A stretch of DNA of 64,000 bases from SHXO01 sp964523885 (GCA_964523885.1 CAZFYX010000015.1:41286-105285); one strand, 5' to 3'; counted from the first letter of the stretch, positions 45,477 to 54,620 are shown. Numbers and translations are program-made. The notes: generated by a model from the letters alone, not told the origin.

Positions 45477-46297
45477 TGCTGCTTCAGCTGCGCGATGACC
45501 GGCGCGGTGTCCGGACGGACACCACGCCAGACGTGGAACGACTCCGCGGCCTGCTCGACCAGCATGCCAATGCCATCGGCAAGCAGCGCCGCGCCCTGCT
45601 CCCGCGCGCGCTCGAGGAACGGCGTCAGCCCCTTGCCGTACATCATGTCGTAGGCCAGCGCACCGTTCGCGAACAGGCCCTGCGGCAGGTCGGGTACCGC
45701 GTCCTGCAGGCTGGCCGAGGTGGCGTTGATGACGAGGTCGAACGATCGACCCGCGAGGTCCGCGAAACCGCAGGCACCCGGCGCGCGACCACCCGCACGC
45801 GCAGCGATCCGTTGCGCCAGCTGCAGCGCCTTGTCGACGGTCCGGTTGGCGATGACCACTTGCGCGGGACGACCGGCGAGCAGCGGTCCGGCGACCCCCT
45901 GTGCGGCGCCGCCCGCCCCCATCAGCAGGATGCGCCGTCCCGCAATCGGGAAGCCGAGATTGGCCTCGATATCCCGCATCAACCCCACGCCATCGGTGTT
46001 GTCGCCCAGGATCGCATCGGCCTCGAACTTCAGCGTGTTCACCGCCTCGGCATCCTGCGCACGGGCCGTGCGCGCATCGGCCAGCGCGAATGCCTCCAGC
46101 TTGAACGGTACGGTGACATTCAGGCCCTTGCCGCCCGCCCGCCGGAACTCGACCACGGTGTCGCGGAAGCCGTCGAGCGGCGCGAGCAGCCGGTCGTACG
46201 CGATGTCCTGCCCGGTCTGGCGGGCGAAGGCGGCGTGGATGAGCGGCGACTTGCTGTGCGCCACCGGGTTGCCGACGACGGCGTAGCGGTCGGTCAT
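45473..46297 (-). CDS. aroE: Shikimate 5-dehydrogenase AroE
   Basis: NADPH-dependent reduction of 3-dehydroshikimate in aromatic amino acid synthesis. 274 aa (E. coli 272). The substrate site NPVAHSKSPLIHAAFARQ, catalytic NVTVPFK (Lys) and DNTDGVG (Asp) are intact, with the NADP loop GAGGAAQGV. One nucleotide after the tonB stop, overlapping mtgA by 4 nt. Confidence 0.97.
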   Translation of the reverse strand: MTDRYAVVGNPVAHSKSPLIHAAFARQTGQDIAYDRLLAPLDGFRDTVVEFRRAGGKGLNVTVPFKLEAFALADARTARAQDAEAVNTLKFEADAILGDNTDGVGLMRDIEANLGFPIAGRRILLMGAGGAAQGVAGPLLAGRPAQVVIANRTVDKALQLAQRIAARAGGRAPGACGFADLAGRSFDLVINATSASLQDAVPDLPQGLFANGALAYDMMYGKGLTPFLERAREQGAALLADGIGMLVEQAAESFHVWRGVRPDTAPVIAQLKQQ

Positions 46298-46298
46298 G

Positions 46299-47228
46299 TC
46301 ACTGGAGCTGCAGATCGCTGCGGGTGAAGGACCAGTTGCGGGTGATGTGCAGGATGTCGGTGTCCTTGCTCACCTTGGCCGGGAACGGCTTGAACGGCGA
46401 GGCCAGGCGCACGATCTGCTCGACCGCGGCGTCGAGCACGGGCGATCCCGACGAGCGGTCGATCTCGACCCGTTCCACCGTCCCATCGGCCCGGATCGCG
46501 ACCGTCACTAGCACGTTGCCGAAGACGCCGCGCTCGCGCGCCTCCGGCGGGAAGTTGGTCGTGCCCACCCGCTCAATCCTCTGGCGCCATTCGTCGACGT
46601 ACTCCGCGTAGACCACCCCCACGGTGCGCGCGCCGATGAAGCGGCGCTTGGGCAACTCCTGGTACGCGTGCCACTCCCGCGCGATCTCGGCTTCCAGTCG
46701 CGCGATCCGGGTCTGGTCCGAACCCACCTCGGTGAGCTTCTCCAGGTCCTTCTGCATCAGCTTGTCGGTCGAGGCGGAGTTCGGACTCACCGCGCTGCCC
46801 TCGGCCTCGATCTTCGCCATCAGCCGCCGCGCTTCCTGCTCGAGCTGCTGCACCCGCCGGGCCGAAAGCTGCAGCTGCGCGTCGGCGGGCATGTCGGGAA
46901 GCGCCGGCAGGTTGGTCTTCGCGCGCCGCGCCTGCTCGGTGTTGCCGCCGCCGTCGAGGTCGGCCTGCGCCAGCGCAGTGGGCTTGGTCGGCCGCTGCGC
47001 GGACTTGCTGTTGACCAGCACCACCTCAAGCGGCTGGGACACGCTGCGCGCCAGGCTGGCGTCGGGAAACTTGAAGTAGATCAGCAGGGCGACTGCGTGC
47101 AGGACCAGCGACACACCGAGTGCCACCCACAACGGTCCGTTGTTGCCGGGGGGGAATGCCGGGGACAGGAGGTCCTCGGGCAGGTCGGCCCGGAGGGCGG
47201 CGCTCGGTCGGAAGGCGGTGGCGGGCAA
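46299..47228 (-). CDS. tonB: TonB-family energy-transducing protein
   Basis: 309 aa. A single N-terminal transmembrane segment (about 33-51, LWVALGVSLVLHAVALLIY with the membrane His), a long periplasmic coiled-coil/linker (about 90-190) and a TonB C-terminal domain (VGTTNFPPEARERGVFGNVLVTVAIRADGTV). It lacks the classic Pro-Lys/Pro-Glu spacer. No ExbB/ExbD is in the window. The start is a TTG at 47228, chosen because no ATG precedes the membrane helix. Confidence 0.88.
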   Translation of the reverse strand: MPATAFRPSAALRADLPEDLLSPAFPPGNNGPLWVALGVSLVLHAVALLIYFKFPDASLARSVSQPLEVVLVNSKSAQRPTKPTALAQADLDGGGNTEQARRAKTNLPALPDMPADAQLQLSARRVQQLEQEARRLMAKIEAEGSAVSPNSASTDKLMQKDLEKLTEVGSDQTRIARLEAEIAREWHAYQELPKRRFIGARTVGVVYAEYVDEWRQRIERVGTTNFPPEARERGVFGNVLVTVAIRADGTVERVEIDRSSGSPVLDAAVEQIVRLASPFKPFPAKVSKDTDILHITRNWSFTRSDLQLQ

Positions 47229-47341
47229 CTCAACTCAGGGGTGCGACGCGTTGCCGCATTGTATGCAAGGCGCGGGCCACTGTCATGGAAGGACGCAGAA
47301 GCTCGAACGACGGGCGCGTGCAGGCGCGGCGGCTGGCGCGC

Positions 47342-49183
47342 CTAGCCGCTCACGGTCGCCTTGTACTGCGCGCGGAAGTCGATTGCCAGCAGGTCGATGC
47401 CCGAGATCTCGACCTCCACCACGGCCCCCGGGTCGATCGGCGGCAGCCCGTGGATGCGCCCGATCAGCGGCAGGTCGCCGATCTTGGCCACGTTCTCGCG
47501 CATCACCTCGGCCGTGGTGGCGGTGACGTTCTCCTGCAGCAGCCAGCGCAGGCACCAGTAGCGCTCCATCATGCGCTGGAACTCGTTGTAGCCTTCGTAG
47601 GCCTGCTCGAAGTCGCGCATCGCGGTGAGCAGCCGCTCGCTCTTCGCAGCATACGGCGGCGCCTCACCGCGCGCACATGCCACCAGCTGGCGCTGGTTGA
47701 TCAGGTCCACGTAACGCCTCAGGGGCGAACTGGTCCAGGTGTAGTACGCCACCCCCAGCCCCTGGTGCCCGGACGGGACGGTGGACATCCGCACCTTGCC
47801 GTTGCCCTGCGCGCGGTAGATCGCGGCGACGCCGGCCTCGGCGAGCTGCCGGCCCCACTCCGAGTTGACGAAGATCATCAGCTCGGAGACCACCTTGTCG
47901 ATCGGCGCGCCGCGCCTGCGCTGGGTGATCCGCACGCGGTCGTTCTCGACGTAGAAGCTGTAGTCCATGTTCACGCCGCGCGTCACGTCCTGGCGCCCGC
48001 GCCCGCCCTCGAGCACCGTGGCCAGGTCGTAGAGCAGCTTGAGCTGGACGCCGTACGGAAAATCCTGCCGCGACTCGGCGATCGAGTCCTCGTTGAACAG
48101 CCGCTCGAGCGAGTCGTGGCGCAGGTTCGCGGCGATCCGCACGCGCTCCACCGCCGTGCGCGTGCCGCGCAGGCGCAGGTCGGCCGCCACGTCCAGGTAG
48201 AGCGACACGGCGGGCACCGTGCGGCCCTCGGCGAGGGTGAAGGCCTCGACCACGGCTTGCGGCAGCATGGTGATCTTGCTGCCGGGCATGTACACCGTGG
48301 AGAGGCGCTGTCCCGCCTCCTCGTCGAGGTTGGAGCCGGGCGCGATGCCCAGCGCTGGCGCGGCGATGTGCACGCCGATCTCCCAGCCTCCTTCGGGCAG
48401 GTCGCGAACCGAGAACGCGTCGTCGATCTCGGTGGTGGTCACGTCGTCGATGCTGAAGGCAGCGGTCGCGGCGAGCGGCAGGTCGGGCAGCGGGGTGAGG
48501 TCGTGCGGCCCGGGCGCCTCCAGCCCGTGCGGGAAGTTCTCCAGCAGGAAGCGGTTGAGGTGGTAGTCGTGCGACGAGGGAATGGCGCCGCAGCGCTCCA
48601 GCAGATGCGCAGTCGACAGGCCGGCCTCGCTCGCCGCCTGCTCGAGTGCCTTGACCTCGATGGTATTGCGATCCGGGTGGTACAGCAGCTCGCTCAAGCG
48701 CGGGCGGAACTCCTCCGGCAGTTCCGAGCGGCCGAGCTGCTCCATGTAGCGGGCCTGCAGCAGCGCCTGCTGGCGCTTGCGTTCCAGTCCCGCGAGCGCG
48801 GCCTTCAGTGCATCGGCGGGCGCGGGACGGTAGTGGCCCTTGCCCTTGCGGTAGAAGTACATCGGTGCGCCGTGCAGGCGCAGCAGCAGCGCGGCCGACT
48901 CGACCGCGGTGGGCGGGTGCCCGAAGTAGTCGCGCCCCAGGTCCTGGAAGGAGAACTCTTCCTGCGGCGAGCACTCCCACAGGAAGTCGATGTCGAGGGT
49001 CTCGGACAGGCGCTGCGCCTCGTCCATGAAGCTGGCGAGCGGGCCCTCGAAGCGCAGCAGCACGTTGGCCGCCTTGATCTTGCTGCGCTTGCCGTGCGGT
49101 GCCTCGACCTGCAGGGAAGTGCCCTGGTCGGCCAGCACCGCGCCGACGCGGAAAGTGCCTTCCTCTTCGTAAAAGACGTTCAT
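47342..49183 (-). CDS. RNB-domain ribonuclease (RNase II/R family)
   Basis: 3'-to-5' exoribonuclease, 613 aa. It has the RNB catalytic core FSIDDVTTTEIDDAFSV (the metal-binding Asp cluster), GVHIAAPA and the C-terminal YYTWTSSPLRRYVDLINQRQL. It is shorter than RNase R and lacks the Lys-rich tail and S1 domain of standard length; betaproteobacteria often carry this RNB form upstream of tonB-aroE. ATG at 49183. Confidence 0.92.
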   Translation of the reverse strand: MNVFYEEEGTFRVGAVLADQGTSLQVEAPHGKRSKIKAANVLLRFEGPLASFMDEAQRLSETLDIDFLWECSPQEEFSFQDLGRDYFGHPPTAVESAALLLRLHGAPMYFYRKGKGHYRPAPADALKAALAGLERKRQQALLQARYMEQLGRSELPEEFRPRLSELLYHPDRNTIEVKALEQAASEAGLSTAHLLERCGAIPSSHDYHLNRFLLENFPHGLEAPGPHDLTPLPDLPLAATAAFSIDDVTTTEIDDAFSVRDLPEGGWEIGVHIAAPALGIAPGSNLDEEAGQRLSTVYMPGSKITMLPQAVVEAFTLAEGRTVPAVSLYLDVAADLRLRGTRTAVERVRIAANLRHDSLERLFNEDSIAESRQDFPYGVQLKLLYDLATVLEGGRGRQDVTRGVNMDYSFYVENDRVRITQRRRGAPIDKVVSELMIFVNSEWGRQLAEAGVAAIYRAQGNGKVRMSTVPSGHQGLGVAYYTWTSSPLRRYVDLINQRQLVACARGEAPPYAAKSERLLTAMRDFEQAYEGYNEFQRMMERYWCLRWLLQENVTATTAEVMRENVAKIGDLPLIGRIHGLPPIDPGAVVEVEISGIDLLAIDFRAQYKATVSG

Positions 49184-49291
49184 CTCAGCGGCGCCTCGAG
49201 CGAGGCCCGGTACCGTCGGTTGGGTGGCAGCATGGAGGGACGCAGGCGCCGCAGCGGCGGCCGGGCGGCCGCCCGCGGAAAGAGCGGCGCA

Positions 49292-49867
49292 TTATAGCGA
49301 ACGGCCGTCCGCGAAGGCGACGACGCTGTCGAGGTACTGCTCGAACTCGGCGAACCCGTGATCGCTGCCGCGGACCACCAGCTGCTTGGCGCCCGGATAC
49401 CGCGCCACCGCCTTGCGGTAGTCGAGCACCTCGTCGCCGGTGGTGACCATCAGGTAGTAGCGCTCCATGCGCGTGGGGCGCTCGACCTGCAGCGCGCGCA
49501 GCTCGTCCAGGTGCTGCACGGTCAGCTCGTAGGGCTCGCCGGTGTACAGGTTCTGCTGCGGCCCGAGGTAGGCGCGCAGTCCTTCGTGGGCGTCGAGTCC
49601 CGGATTCACGAGCACCGCCTTGATTCCGTGCTTCTCGGCCAGCCAGGTCGAGTAGTACCCGCCGAGCGAGCTGCCCACGAGCGTCGCGCTGGCCGTGCCG
49701 GCCTTCGCCAGTTCGCGCTCGAGCAGCTCGATCGCCTGGGCAGGCCGGTGAGGCAGCGCGGGACAGGCAAACTCGGCGCCGCGCCCGCGCGCAGCCAGGT
49801 ACGCCTGGAGCTGGCGCGCCTTGGTGGAAGCGGGCGAACTGTTGAAGCCATGCACGTAGAGGATCAT
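49292..49867 (-). CDS. YqiA/UPF0227-type alpha/beta-hydrolase esterase
   Basis: 191 aa. Short acyl esterase of the YqiA/YcfP type. N-terminal ILYVHGFNSSPAS (oxyanion region), nucleophile elbow GSSLGGYY, Asp in TGDEVLDY and His in GSDHGFAEFEQYL complete the triad. Physiological substrate unknown. Just downstream of the PhzF-like gene with a 21-nt gap. Confidence 0.9.
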   Translation of the reverse strand: MILYVHGFNSSPASTKARQLQAYLAARGRGAEFACPALPHRPAQAIELLERELAKAGTASATLVGSSLGGYYSTWLAEKHGIKAVLVNPGLDAHEGLRAYLGPQQNLYTGEPYELTVQHLDELRALQVERPTRMERYYLMVTTGDEVLDYRKAVARYPGAKQLVVRGSDHGFAEFEQYLDSVVAFADGRSL

Positions 49868-49888
49868 GGCCGCATCCTACCGCATCGG

Positions 49889-50731
49889 CTACACCGCAAC
49901 GACGCCGCGACCGACCTCCACCACGCGTCCGGCGACGAAGATGCCGCCCCCCGCATCCACGCGCAGCCGCAGGCGGCAGGCGCGGTGCAGGTGATCGCCC
50001 TGCTCCACGGTAAGCGTGAGCGGCAGCGAGCGGCCGGTGGCCACCATCCATGCGCCGAGGTTCGCGCACGCCGACCCCGTCCCGGGATCCTCGCGCAGCG
50101 CGCTGCCGGGCTCCCCGAAGAAGAAGCGCGCGACGACACGCTCCTGGGCTGCGGCGGCCCAGACGTAGATCTTCACCAGGCCCTGGGGGTTCGCCAGCGC
50201 GGCGGCGAGCGCCGGATCGGGGTGGCAGCGCATCACCGCATCGACCGAGCGCAGCGGCACGACCAGTTGCTCCATGCCCGTATCGACCAGCAGGGGCGGA
50301 TCGGCCAGCGCATCGACATCCAGGCCGAGCGCCCGCGCGAGCGCGTCACGGGTTGCCGCAGGCGCCGCGGTCGATCCGCGGCCCGCCTGCAGCGTATAGA
50401 CACTGCCGCTGCATGCGACCGGGATCAGGCCTGCATGCATCTCCAGTGTGAGCGTGTCACCGAGCCCGCGCAGGTCGCGAACGACGGCGGCAGTCCCCAG
50501 CGTCGGATGTCCCGCGAACGGGAACTCGGCTGCTGGCGAAAAGATGCGCACGCGCGCACTGGCCACCGCGGAGGGCAGCACGAAGGTGGTCTCGGACAGG
50601 TTGAACTGGCGGGCGAGCGCCTGCATGGTCGCATCGCTCATGCCGCGCGCGTCCTCGAACACGCACAGCGCATTGCCGGAGAGCGCGGACTCGGCGAACA
50701 CGTTGACCAGGCGAAACGCGTAGTCGGGCAT
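49889..50731 (-). CDS. PhzF-family isomerase/epimerase
   Basis: 280 aa, diaminopimelate-epimerase-like fold with two symmetric halves. The catalytic Glu is in FNLSETTFVLP; FPFAGHPTLGTA and EDPGTGSACANLGAWM are the two ligand-binding loops. Family members isomerise small-molecule ring or alkene substrates; the substrate here is unknown. ATG at 50731; divergent from the small Lys-rich gene across the promoter with the PmrA/QseB-type box. Confidence 0.9.
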   Translation of the reverse strand: MPDYAFRLVNVFAESALSGNALCVFEDARGMSDATMQALARQFNLSETTFVLPSAVASARVRIFSPAAEFPFAGHPTLGTAAVVRDLRGLGDTLTLEMHAGLIPVACSGSVYTLQAGRGSTAAPAATRDALARALGLDVDALADPPLLVDTGMEQLVVPLRSVDAVMRCHPDPALAAALANPQGLVKIYVWAAAAQERVVARFFFGEPGSALREDPGTGSACANLGAWMVATGRSLPLTLTVEQGDHLHRACRLRLRVDAGGGIFVAGRVVEVGRGVVAV

Positions 50732-50876
50732 GCGGCGGCGAAGGAGACGACGGGCACGCCCATTCTGCCCGATGCCGCGCAGGGGGGCCTGCCCCCCGCG
50801 AGATTCGAGCCATCGCGCCGAAGGACTGTGGCGACCCGCCCCCCCGAGCTGGATTGGCCGGCGCAGGGCGGAGGCA

Positions 50877-50910
50877 CTTAAGCGAGTCTTAAGTGTCGCC
50901 CCGCTAGAGT
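50877..50910 (+). promoter_or_regulatory. PmrA/QseB-type box and -10 element
   Basis: CTTAAG (50877-50882), N5 (CGAGT), CTTAAG (50888-50893): an exact match to the published YTTAAG-N5-YTTAAG response-regulator box. The flanks extend it to an 8-bp perfect dyad, CACTTAAG-N5-CTTAAGTG. TAGAGT at 50905-50910 is a -10 candidate 11 nt after the box, with no -35 of its own, as expected for an activated promoter. The start codon follows 49 nt later. Confidence 0.7.
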
Positions 50911-50959
50911 GCAGTCGTGGCGATTGCGCCACCCACCAATCCACCCCTCGAGGAACGAC

Positions 50960-51175
50960 ATGGAACTCAAGAAAGTCATCGCCCTGGCCAGCGTGCTCGC
51001 CCTGACCGCGTCCGCCGGCGCCGGCTTCGCCGCCGACCAGAAGCCCGCCACGTCGAACGCCCCGGCCGCATCGTCCGATGCGACCGGCACCGCCCCGGCA
51101 CCCAAGAAGCACGCCAGCAAGAAGAAGCACACCAAGAGCAACGGCGACGCCCCCGCCGCCGCCCCCCAGAAGTAG
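50960..51175 (+). CDS. Small secreted Lys-rich protein
   Basis: 71 aa. Signal peptide MELKKVIALASVLALTASAGAGFA, then a mature chain of about 47 residues that is Ala/Pro/Ser-rich with a basic block KKHASKKKHTKS. No known domain. GAGGAACGAC precedes the ATG at 50960, a good ribosome-binding site. Driven by the PmrA/QseB-type promoter. A cationic periplasmic peptide under such control could bind anionic lipid A or polyanions; this is inference. Confidence 0.75.
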   Translation: MELKKVIALASVLALTASAGAGFAADQKPATSNAPAASSDATGTAPAPKKHASKKKHTKSNGDAPAAAPQK

Positions 51176-51201
51176 GCGCCTCACCCCTTCCGGGCGCGCC
51201 C

Positions 51202-51226
51202 GGCCGCCGGCCCCCTGCCGGCGGCC
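51202..51226 (+). terminator. GC-rich hairpin after the Lys-rich gene
   Basis: A perfect 10-bp stem GGCCGCCGGC/GCCGGCGGCC with a 5-nt loop, followed by TTCTCCGCTT, a weak T-tract. It should reduce but perhaps not abolish read-through to arnT. A TACAAT (51247-51252) downstream may be a separate arnT -10. Confidence 0.6.
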
Positions 51227-51381
51227 TTCTCCGCTTCCACAACGTTTACAATCCCGTCCCGGACCGGCTGAGCCGGCTCCGATGATGCCCGCCGCGACCG
51301 CCTCGGCGGCATCCTCCGCTTGGTCCGCGCCGCTGCCCGCATCCGGCAAGGTGCGCATTGCTCCCGCATCCAGGACAGCGC

Positions 51382-53091
51382 ATGTCGATTCCCGCCTACA
51401 AGGATCTGGCCGCGGCCGGCGGCACGCAGATCCGCCTCGCCGACTGGCGGGTGATCCTCTGCGTCGTCGTGCTCGCGCTCGCATGGTTCGGCACGCTCGA
51501 CTACCGCAAGCTGTACGACCCCGACGAGGGGCGCTTCTCCGAGATGCCCCGGGCGATGGTTGCCAGCGGCGATTTCGTGACCCCGCGGCTGAACGGCCTG
51601 CGTCACTACGACAAGCCGCCGTTCCAGTACTGGCTCACGGCCGGCGCGTTCGCCGCGTTCGGCGTGCACGAGTGGACCGCCCGCCTGGTGCCCGCGGTCG
51701 CAGGCTTCCTCGGCCTGATGTTCGTCGGCCACCTCGGTGCGCGGCTGTTCGGGGTGGCCGGTGGCCTCGCGGCCGCAGCCATGCTGGGGAGCGGCCTGTA
51801 CTACCTCCTGTTCTCGCAGTTCCTCACGGTGGACATGAGCCTGACGCTGTGCATCACCGTCGCGCTCGGTTCGCTGATGCTCGGTCTGCTCGCTCCGGAG
51901 AAGTCAGCCGAGGAGCGCGGCTGGATGCTGCTGGGCTACGCGGCGATGGGATGCGGCGTGCTGACCAAGGGCCTGATCGCGGTGGCGATCCCGGGCCTGG
52001 TGCTCACCGTCTACCTGCTGCTCGATCGCCGCTTCCGCATCCTGCTCCGCCTGCACCTGCTGCCGGGCATCGTCCTGCTGCTGGCGATCACGGTGCCGTG
52101 GTTCGTGGTGGTCTCGACGCGCAACCCGGATTTCCTCGAGTACTTCTTCATCCGCGAGCACTTCCAGCGCTTCGCCACGCGGGTGCACAAGCGCTCGCAG
52201 CCGTTTCCGTTCTTCTTCGTCATCCTGCTGGTGGGAACGCTGCCCTGGACCTGGCTGATCATCGAGGGTGTGCGCAACGCCTTCCGGCGGCGGCTGGATG
52301 AGCCTGCGCCGTTCCGGCCGCTGCTGTTCCTCGCGCTGTGGGGGCTGTGCGTGACGCTGTTCTTCAGCCTCTCGCGCGCCAAGATGCTGGCGTACGTGCT
52401 GCCGGCGGTGCCGCCCTTCGCGCTGCTGGCGGCCGCACGCATGCTCCAGCTCGACCCGGTGCGGTTGCGGCGGCGGGTGGTGCCCGCGCTGCTGGTCATG
52501 CTGGCCGTGGTCGTCGGCGGCAGCTTCGTGATGCTGCATGCGCACCGCGGGGATGCGCACGCGGGCCTCTATGAGGCCTATGCCCGCTGGCTGTGGGCCG
52601 CCGGGGGCGTGCTGGCGCTCGGCGCGGCCCTGGCGTGGCGCGCGCAGCGCAGCGCAATGCGCCTGGTCACCACGGCTGCAGCCACCGCGCTTGCGGCGGG
52701 CCTGGTCACGCTGCTCGGCTTCGAGTCGCTGTCGCCGCTGAACTCGGGCTACATCGTGGCCGAGGAGATCAAGCGCAACGGAACGCCGCAAACCGTGGTG
52801 TTCAGCGTGCAGCGCGCGGACTACACGGTAGCGGTCTACCTCGGGCGCACCACGGTGCTGGTGGAGCCGGGCGGGCAGCTGCGGCCCGGCGCCAAGCGCG
52901 ATCCGGAGCGGGTGCTGGAGTCGCTCCCGGAGTTCGCGGAGGCGTGGCGGGTCACGCCCGACGCGATGGCCATCATGCGGCCGGACGCCTACCGGGATGC
53001 GGTGCGCATGGGCGTGCCGATGCGGGTGATCTACCAGGACCGCACGCGGGTCCTGGTCGGGCAGCCCCTGACGGCGCCGGCAAAGCCCTAA
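51382..53091 (+). CDS. arnT: ArnT/PMT-family lipid-linked glycosyltransferase
   Basis: 569 aa, GT-C fold with about a dozen membrane helices and a C-terminal periplasmic domain. The first periplasmic loop carries D46-P-D-E-G-R and later RHYDKPPFQYWL, both ArnT-type. ArnT moves 4-amino-4-deoxy-L-arabinose from undecaprenyl phosphate to lipid A; related proteins use other sugars, and no arnBCAD genes are in the window, so the donor is uncertain. ATG at 51382. Its 3' end overlaps mpl by 4 nt (convergent). Confidence 0.85.
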   Translation: MSIPAYKDLAAAGGTQIRLADWRVILCVVVLALAWFGTLDYRKLYDPDEGRFSEMPRAMVASGDFVTPRLNGLRHYDKPPFQYWLTAGAFAAFGVHEWTARLVPAVAGFLGLMFVGHLGARLFGVAGGLAAAAMLGSGLYYLLFSQFLTVDMSLTLCITVALGSLMLGLLAPEKSAEERGWMLLGYAAMGCGVLTKGLIAVAIPGLVLTVYLLLDRRFRILLRLHLLPGIVLLLAITVPWFVVVSTRNPDFLEYFFIREHFQRFATRVHKRSQPFPFFFVILLVGTLPWTWLIIEGVRNAFRRRLDEPAPFRPLLFLALWGLCVTLFFSLSRAKMLAYVLPAVPPFALLAAARMLQLDPVRLRRRVVPALLVMLAVVVGGSFVMLHAHRGDAHAGLYEAYARWLWAAGGVLALGAALAWRAQRSAMRLVTTAAATALAAGLVTLLGFESLSPLNSGYIVAEEIKRNGTPQTVVFSVQRADYTVAVYLGRTTVLVEPGGQLRPGAKRDPERVLESLPEFAEAWRVTPDAMAIMRPDAYRDAVRMGVPMRVIYQDRTRVLVGQPLTAPAKP

Positions 53092-54440
53092 GCCTTGCGC
53101 GCGAGCGCGTCGAGCAGCTTCTGGTGGATGCCGCCGAAGCCGCCGTTGCTCATCACCAGGACATGATCGCCGCTGCGGCTCGCCGAGACGATGGCAGCCG
53201 CGAGGCGCTCCAGGTCCTCGTCGCACACCGCCTTGTTCCCGAGTGATGCCAGGGCCGTGCGCGCATCCCAGCCGATCCCGCCGGTGTAGCAGAACACCAG
53301 GTCGGCGCCGGTCAGGCTCGGCCCCAGGCTGTCCTTCATCACCCCCAGCTTCATCGTGTTGGAGCGCGGCTCGAGCACGGCGAGGATGCGCGCGCTGCCG
53401 ACCTTGCTGCGCAAGCCCGCGACGGTGGTCTCGATCGCCGTCGGATGGTGCGCGAAATCGTCGTACACGGTGACGCCGCCCGCGGTACCGCGGACCTCCA
53501 GGCGCCGCCGCACATTGCGGAATCCCGCCAGACCCTCGATCCCCGCGGCCACGGGGACGCCGGCGTGGCGCGCGGCGGCCAGGGTGGCGAGCGCGTTGCT
53601 GCGGTTGTGCTCGCCCAGCAGGTCCCAGCGCACCGTTCCCTGCGACTTGCCCTCGAGCTCCACGGCGAAGCTGCCGTCGCTGGCAGGCTGGCCGGCGCTC
53701 CATCCGGTCTCCACGCCGAAGCGCTCGACCGGGGTCCAGCAGCCGCGCGCCAGCACCCGATCCATGCTCGCCTCGCGGCCATTCGCCACGATCAGCCCAT
53801 TGCCCGGCACAGTGCGCACCAGGTGGTGGAACTGCGTTTCGATGGCGCTCAGGTCGGGAAAGATGTCGGCGTGATCGAATTCGAGGTTGTTCAGGATCGC
53901 GGTGCGCGGCCGGTAGTGCACGAACTTCGAGCGCTTGTCGAAGAACGCGGTGTCGTACTCGTCGGCTTCGATCACGAAGAATGGCGAACCGGTCACCCGC
54001 GCCGACAGCCCGAAGTTCATCGGCACGCCGCCGATCAGGAAGCCGGGCTGCAGGCCGGCGTGCTCCAGCACCCAGGCGAGCATCGACGTGGTCGTGGTCT
54101 TGCCGTGCGTGCCCGCCACCGCGAGCACCCACTTCTCGCGCAGCACGTTCTCGTACAGCCACTGCGGTCCCGAGGTGTACGCCAGGTTGCCGGCGAGGAT
54201 CGCCTCGATCAGCGGGTTGCCGCGCGAGCCGACGTTGCCGATGACGAACAGGTCCGGCTTCAGCCCGACCTGGGCCGGGTCCCAGCCCTCGATCAGGGTG
54301 ATGCCCTGCGCCTCCAGCTGCGTGCTCATCGGCGGATAGACGTTGGCATCGCAGCCGGTCACCTTGTGGCCGGCCTGCTGCGCGATGACTGCGATCCCGC
54401 CCATGAACGTGCCGCAGATGCCGAGGATGTGGATGTGCAT
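53088..54440 (-). CDS. mpl: UDP-MurNAc:L-Ala-gamma-D-Glu-meso-DAP ligase Mpl
   Basis: Ligates recycled murein tripeptide to UDP-MurNAc in the cytoplasm. 450 aa (E. coli 457), three Mur-ligase domains: an N-terminal Rossmann domain MHIHILGICGTFMGGIA, ATP site AGTHGKTTTTSML, and C-terminal DDFAHHPTAIE with EPRSNTMKLG. The G-I-C-G-T-F-M-G start distinguishes Mpl from MurC. It complements amgK-murU, so both arms of cytosolic murein recycling are in this window. Confidence 0.96.
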   Translation of the reverse strand: MHIHILGICGTFMGGIAVIAQQAGHKVTGCDANVYPPMSTQLEAQGITLIEGWDPAQVGLKPDLFVIGNVGSRGNPLIEAILAGNLAYTSGPQWLYENVLREKWVLAVAGTHGKTTTTSMLAWVLEHAGLQPGFLIGGVPMNFGLSARVTGSPFFVIEADEYDTAFFDKRSKFVHYRPRTAILNNLEFDHADIFPDLSAIETQFHHLVRTVPGNGLIVANGREASMDRVLARGCWTPVERFGVETGWSAGQPASDGSFAVELEGKSQGTVRWDLLGEHNRSNALATLAAARHAGVPVAAGIEGLAGFRNVRRRLEVRGTAGGVTVYDDFAHHPTAIETTVAGLRSKVGSARILAVLEPRSNTMKLGVMKDSLGPSLTGADLVFCYTGGIGWDARTALASLGNKAVCDEDLERLAAAIVSASRSGDHVLVMSNGGFGGIHQKLLDALARKA

Positions 54441-54448
54441 TTTTTCGA

Positions 54449-54620
54449 GTGAAGGCGCGAAGGGCGGGTGGCTGGTGAAGGCGTGAAGGGTGGATGAGGG
54501 GTGAAGGCGTGAAGGGCAAAAGCGGCACCGTCAGGTGCTAAACGGCAGCCGGGTGAATTCCTTTACCACAATGGGACAGACGCGCGCTTACCCTTCACCC
54601 TTCACGCCTTAACCCTTCAC
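54449..54620. repeat. Palindrome with GTGAAGG arms
   Basis: The left arm has GTGAAGG at 54449, 54475, 54483, 54501 and 54509 with variants between. The right arm has CCTTCAC at 54592, 54599 and 54614 with a degenerate GCCTTAA between. The arms are inverted to each other around a unique core of about 75 nt. The last CCTTCAC unit contains the stop codon of the dehalogenase gene. Confidence 0.8.
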
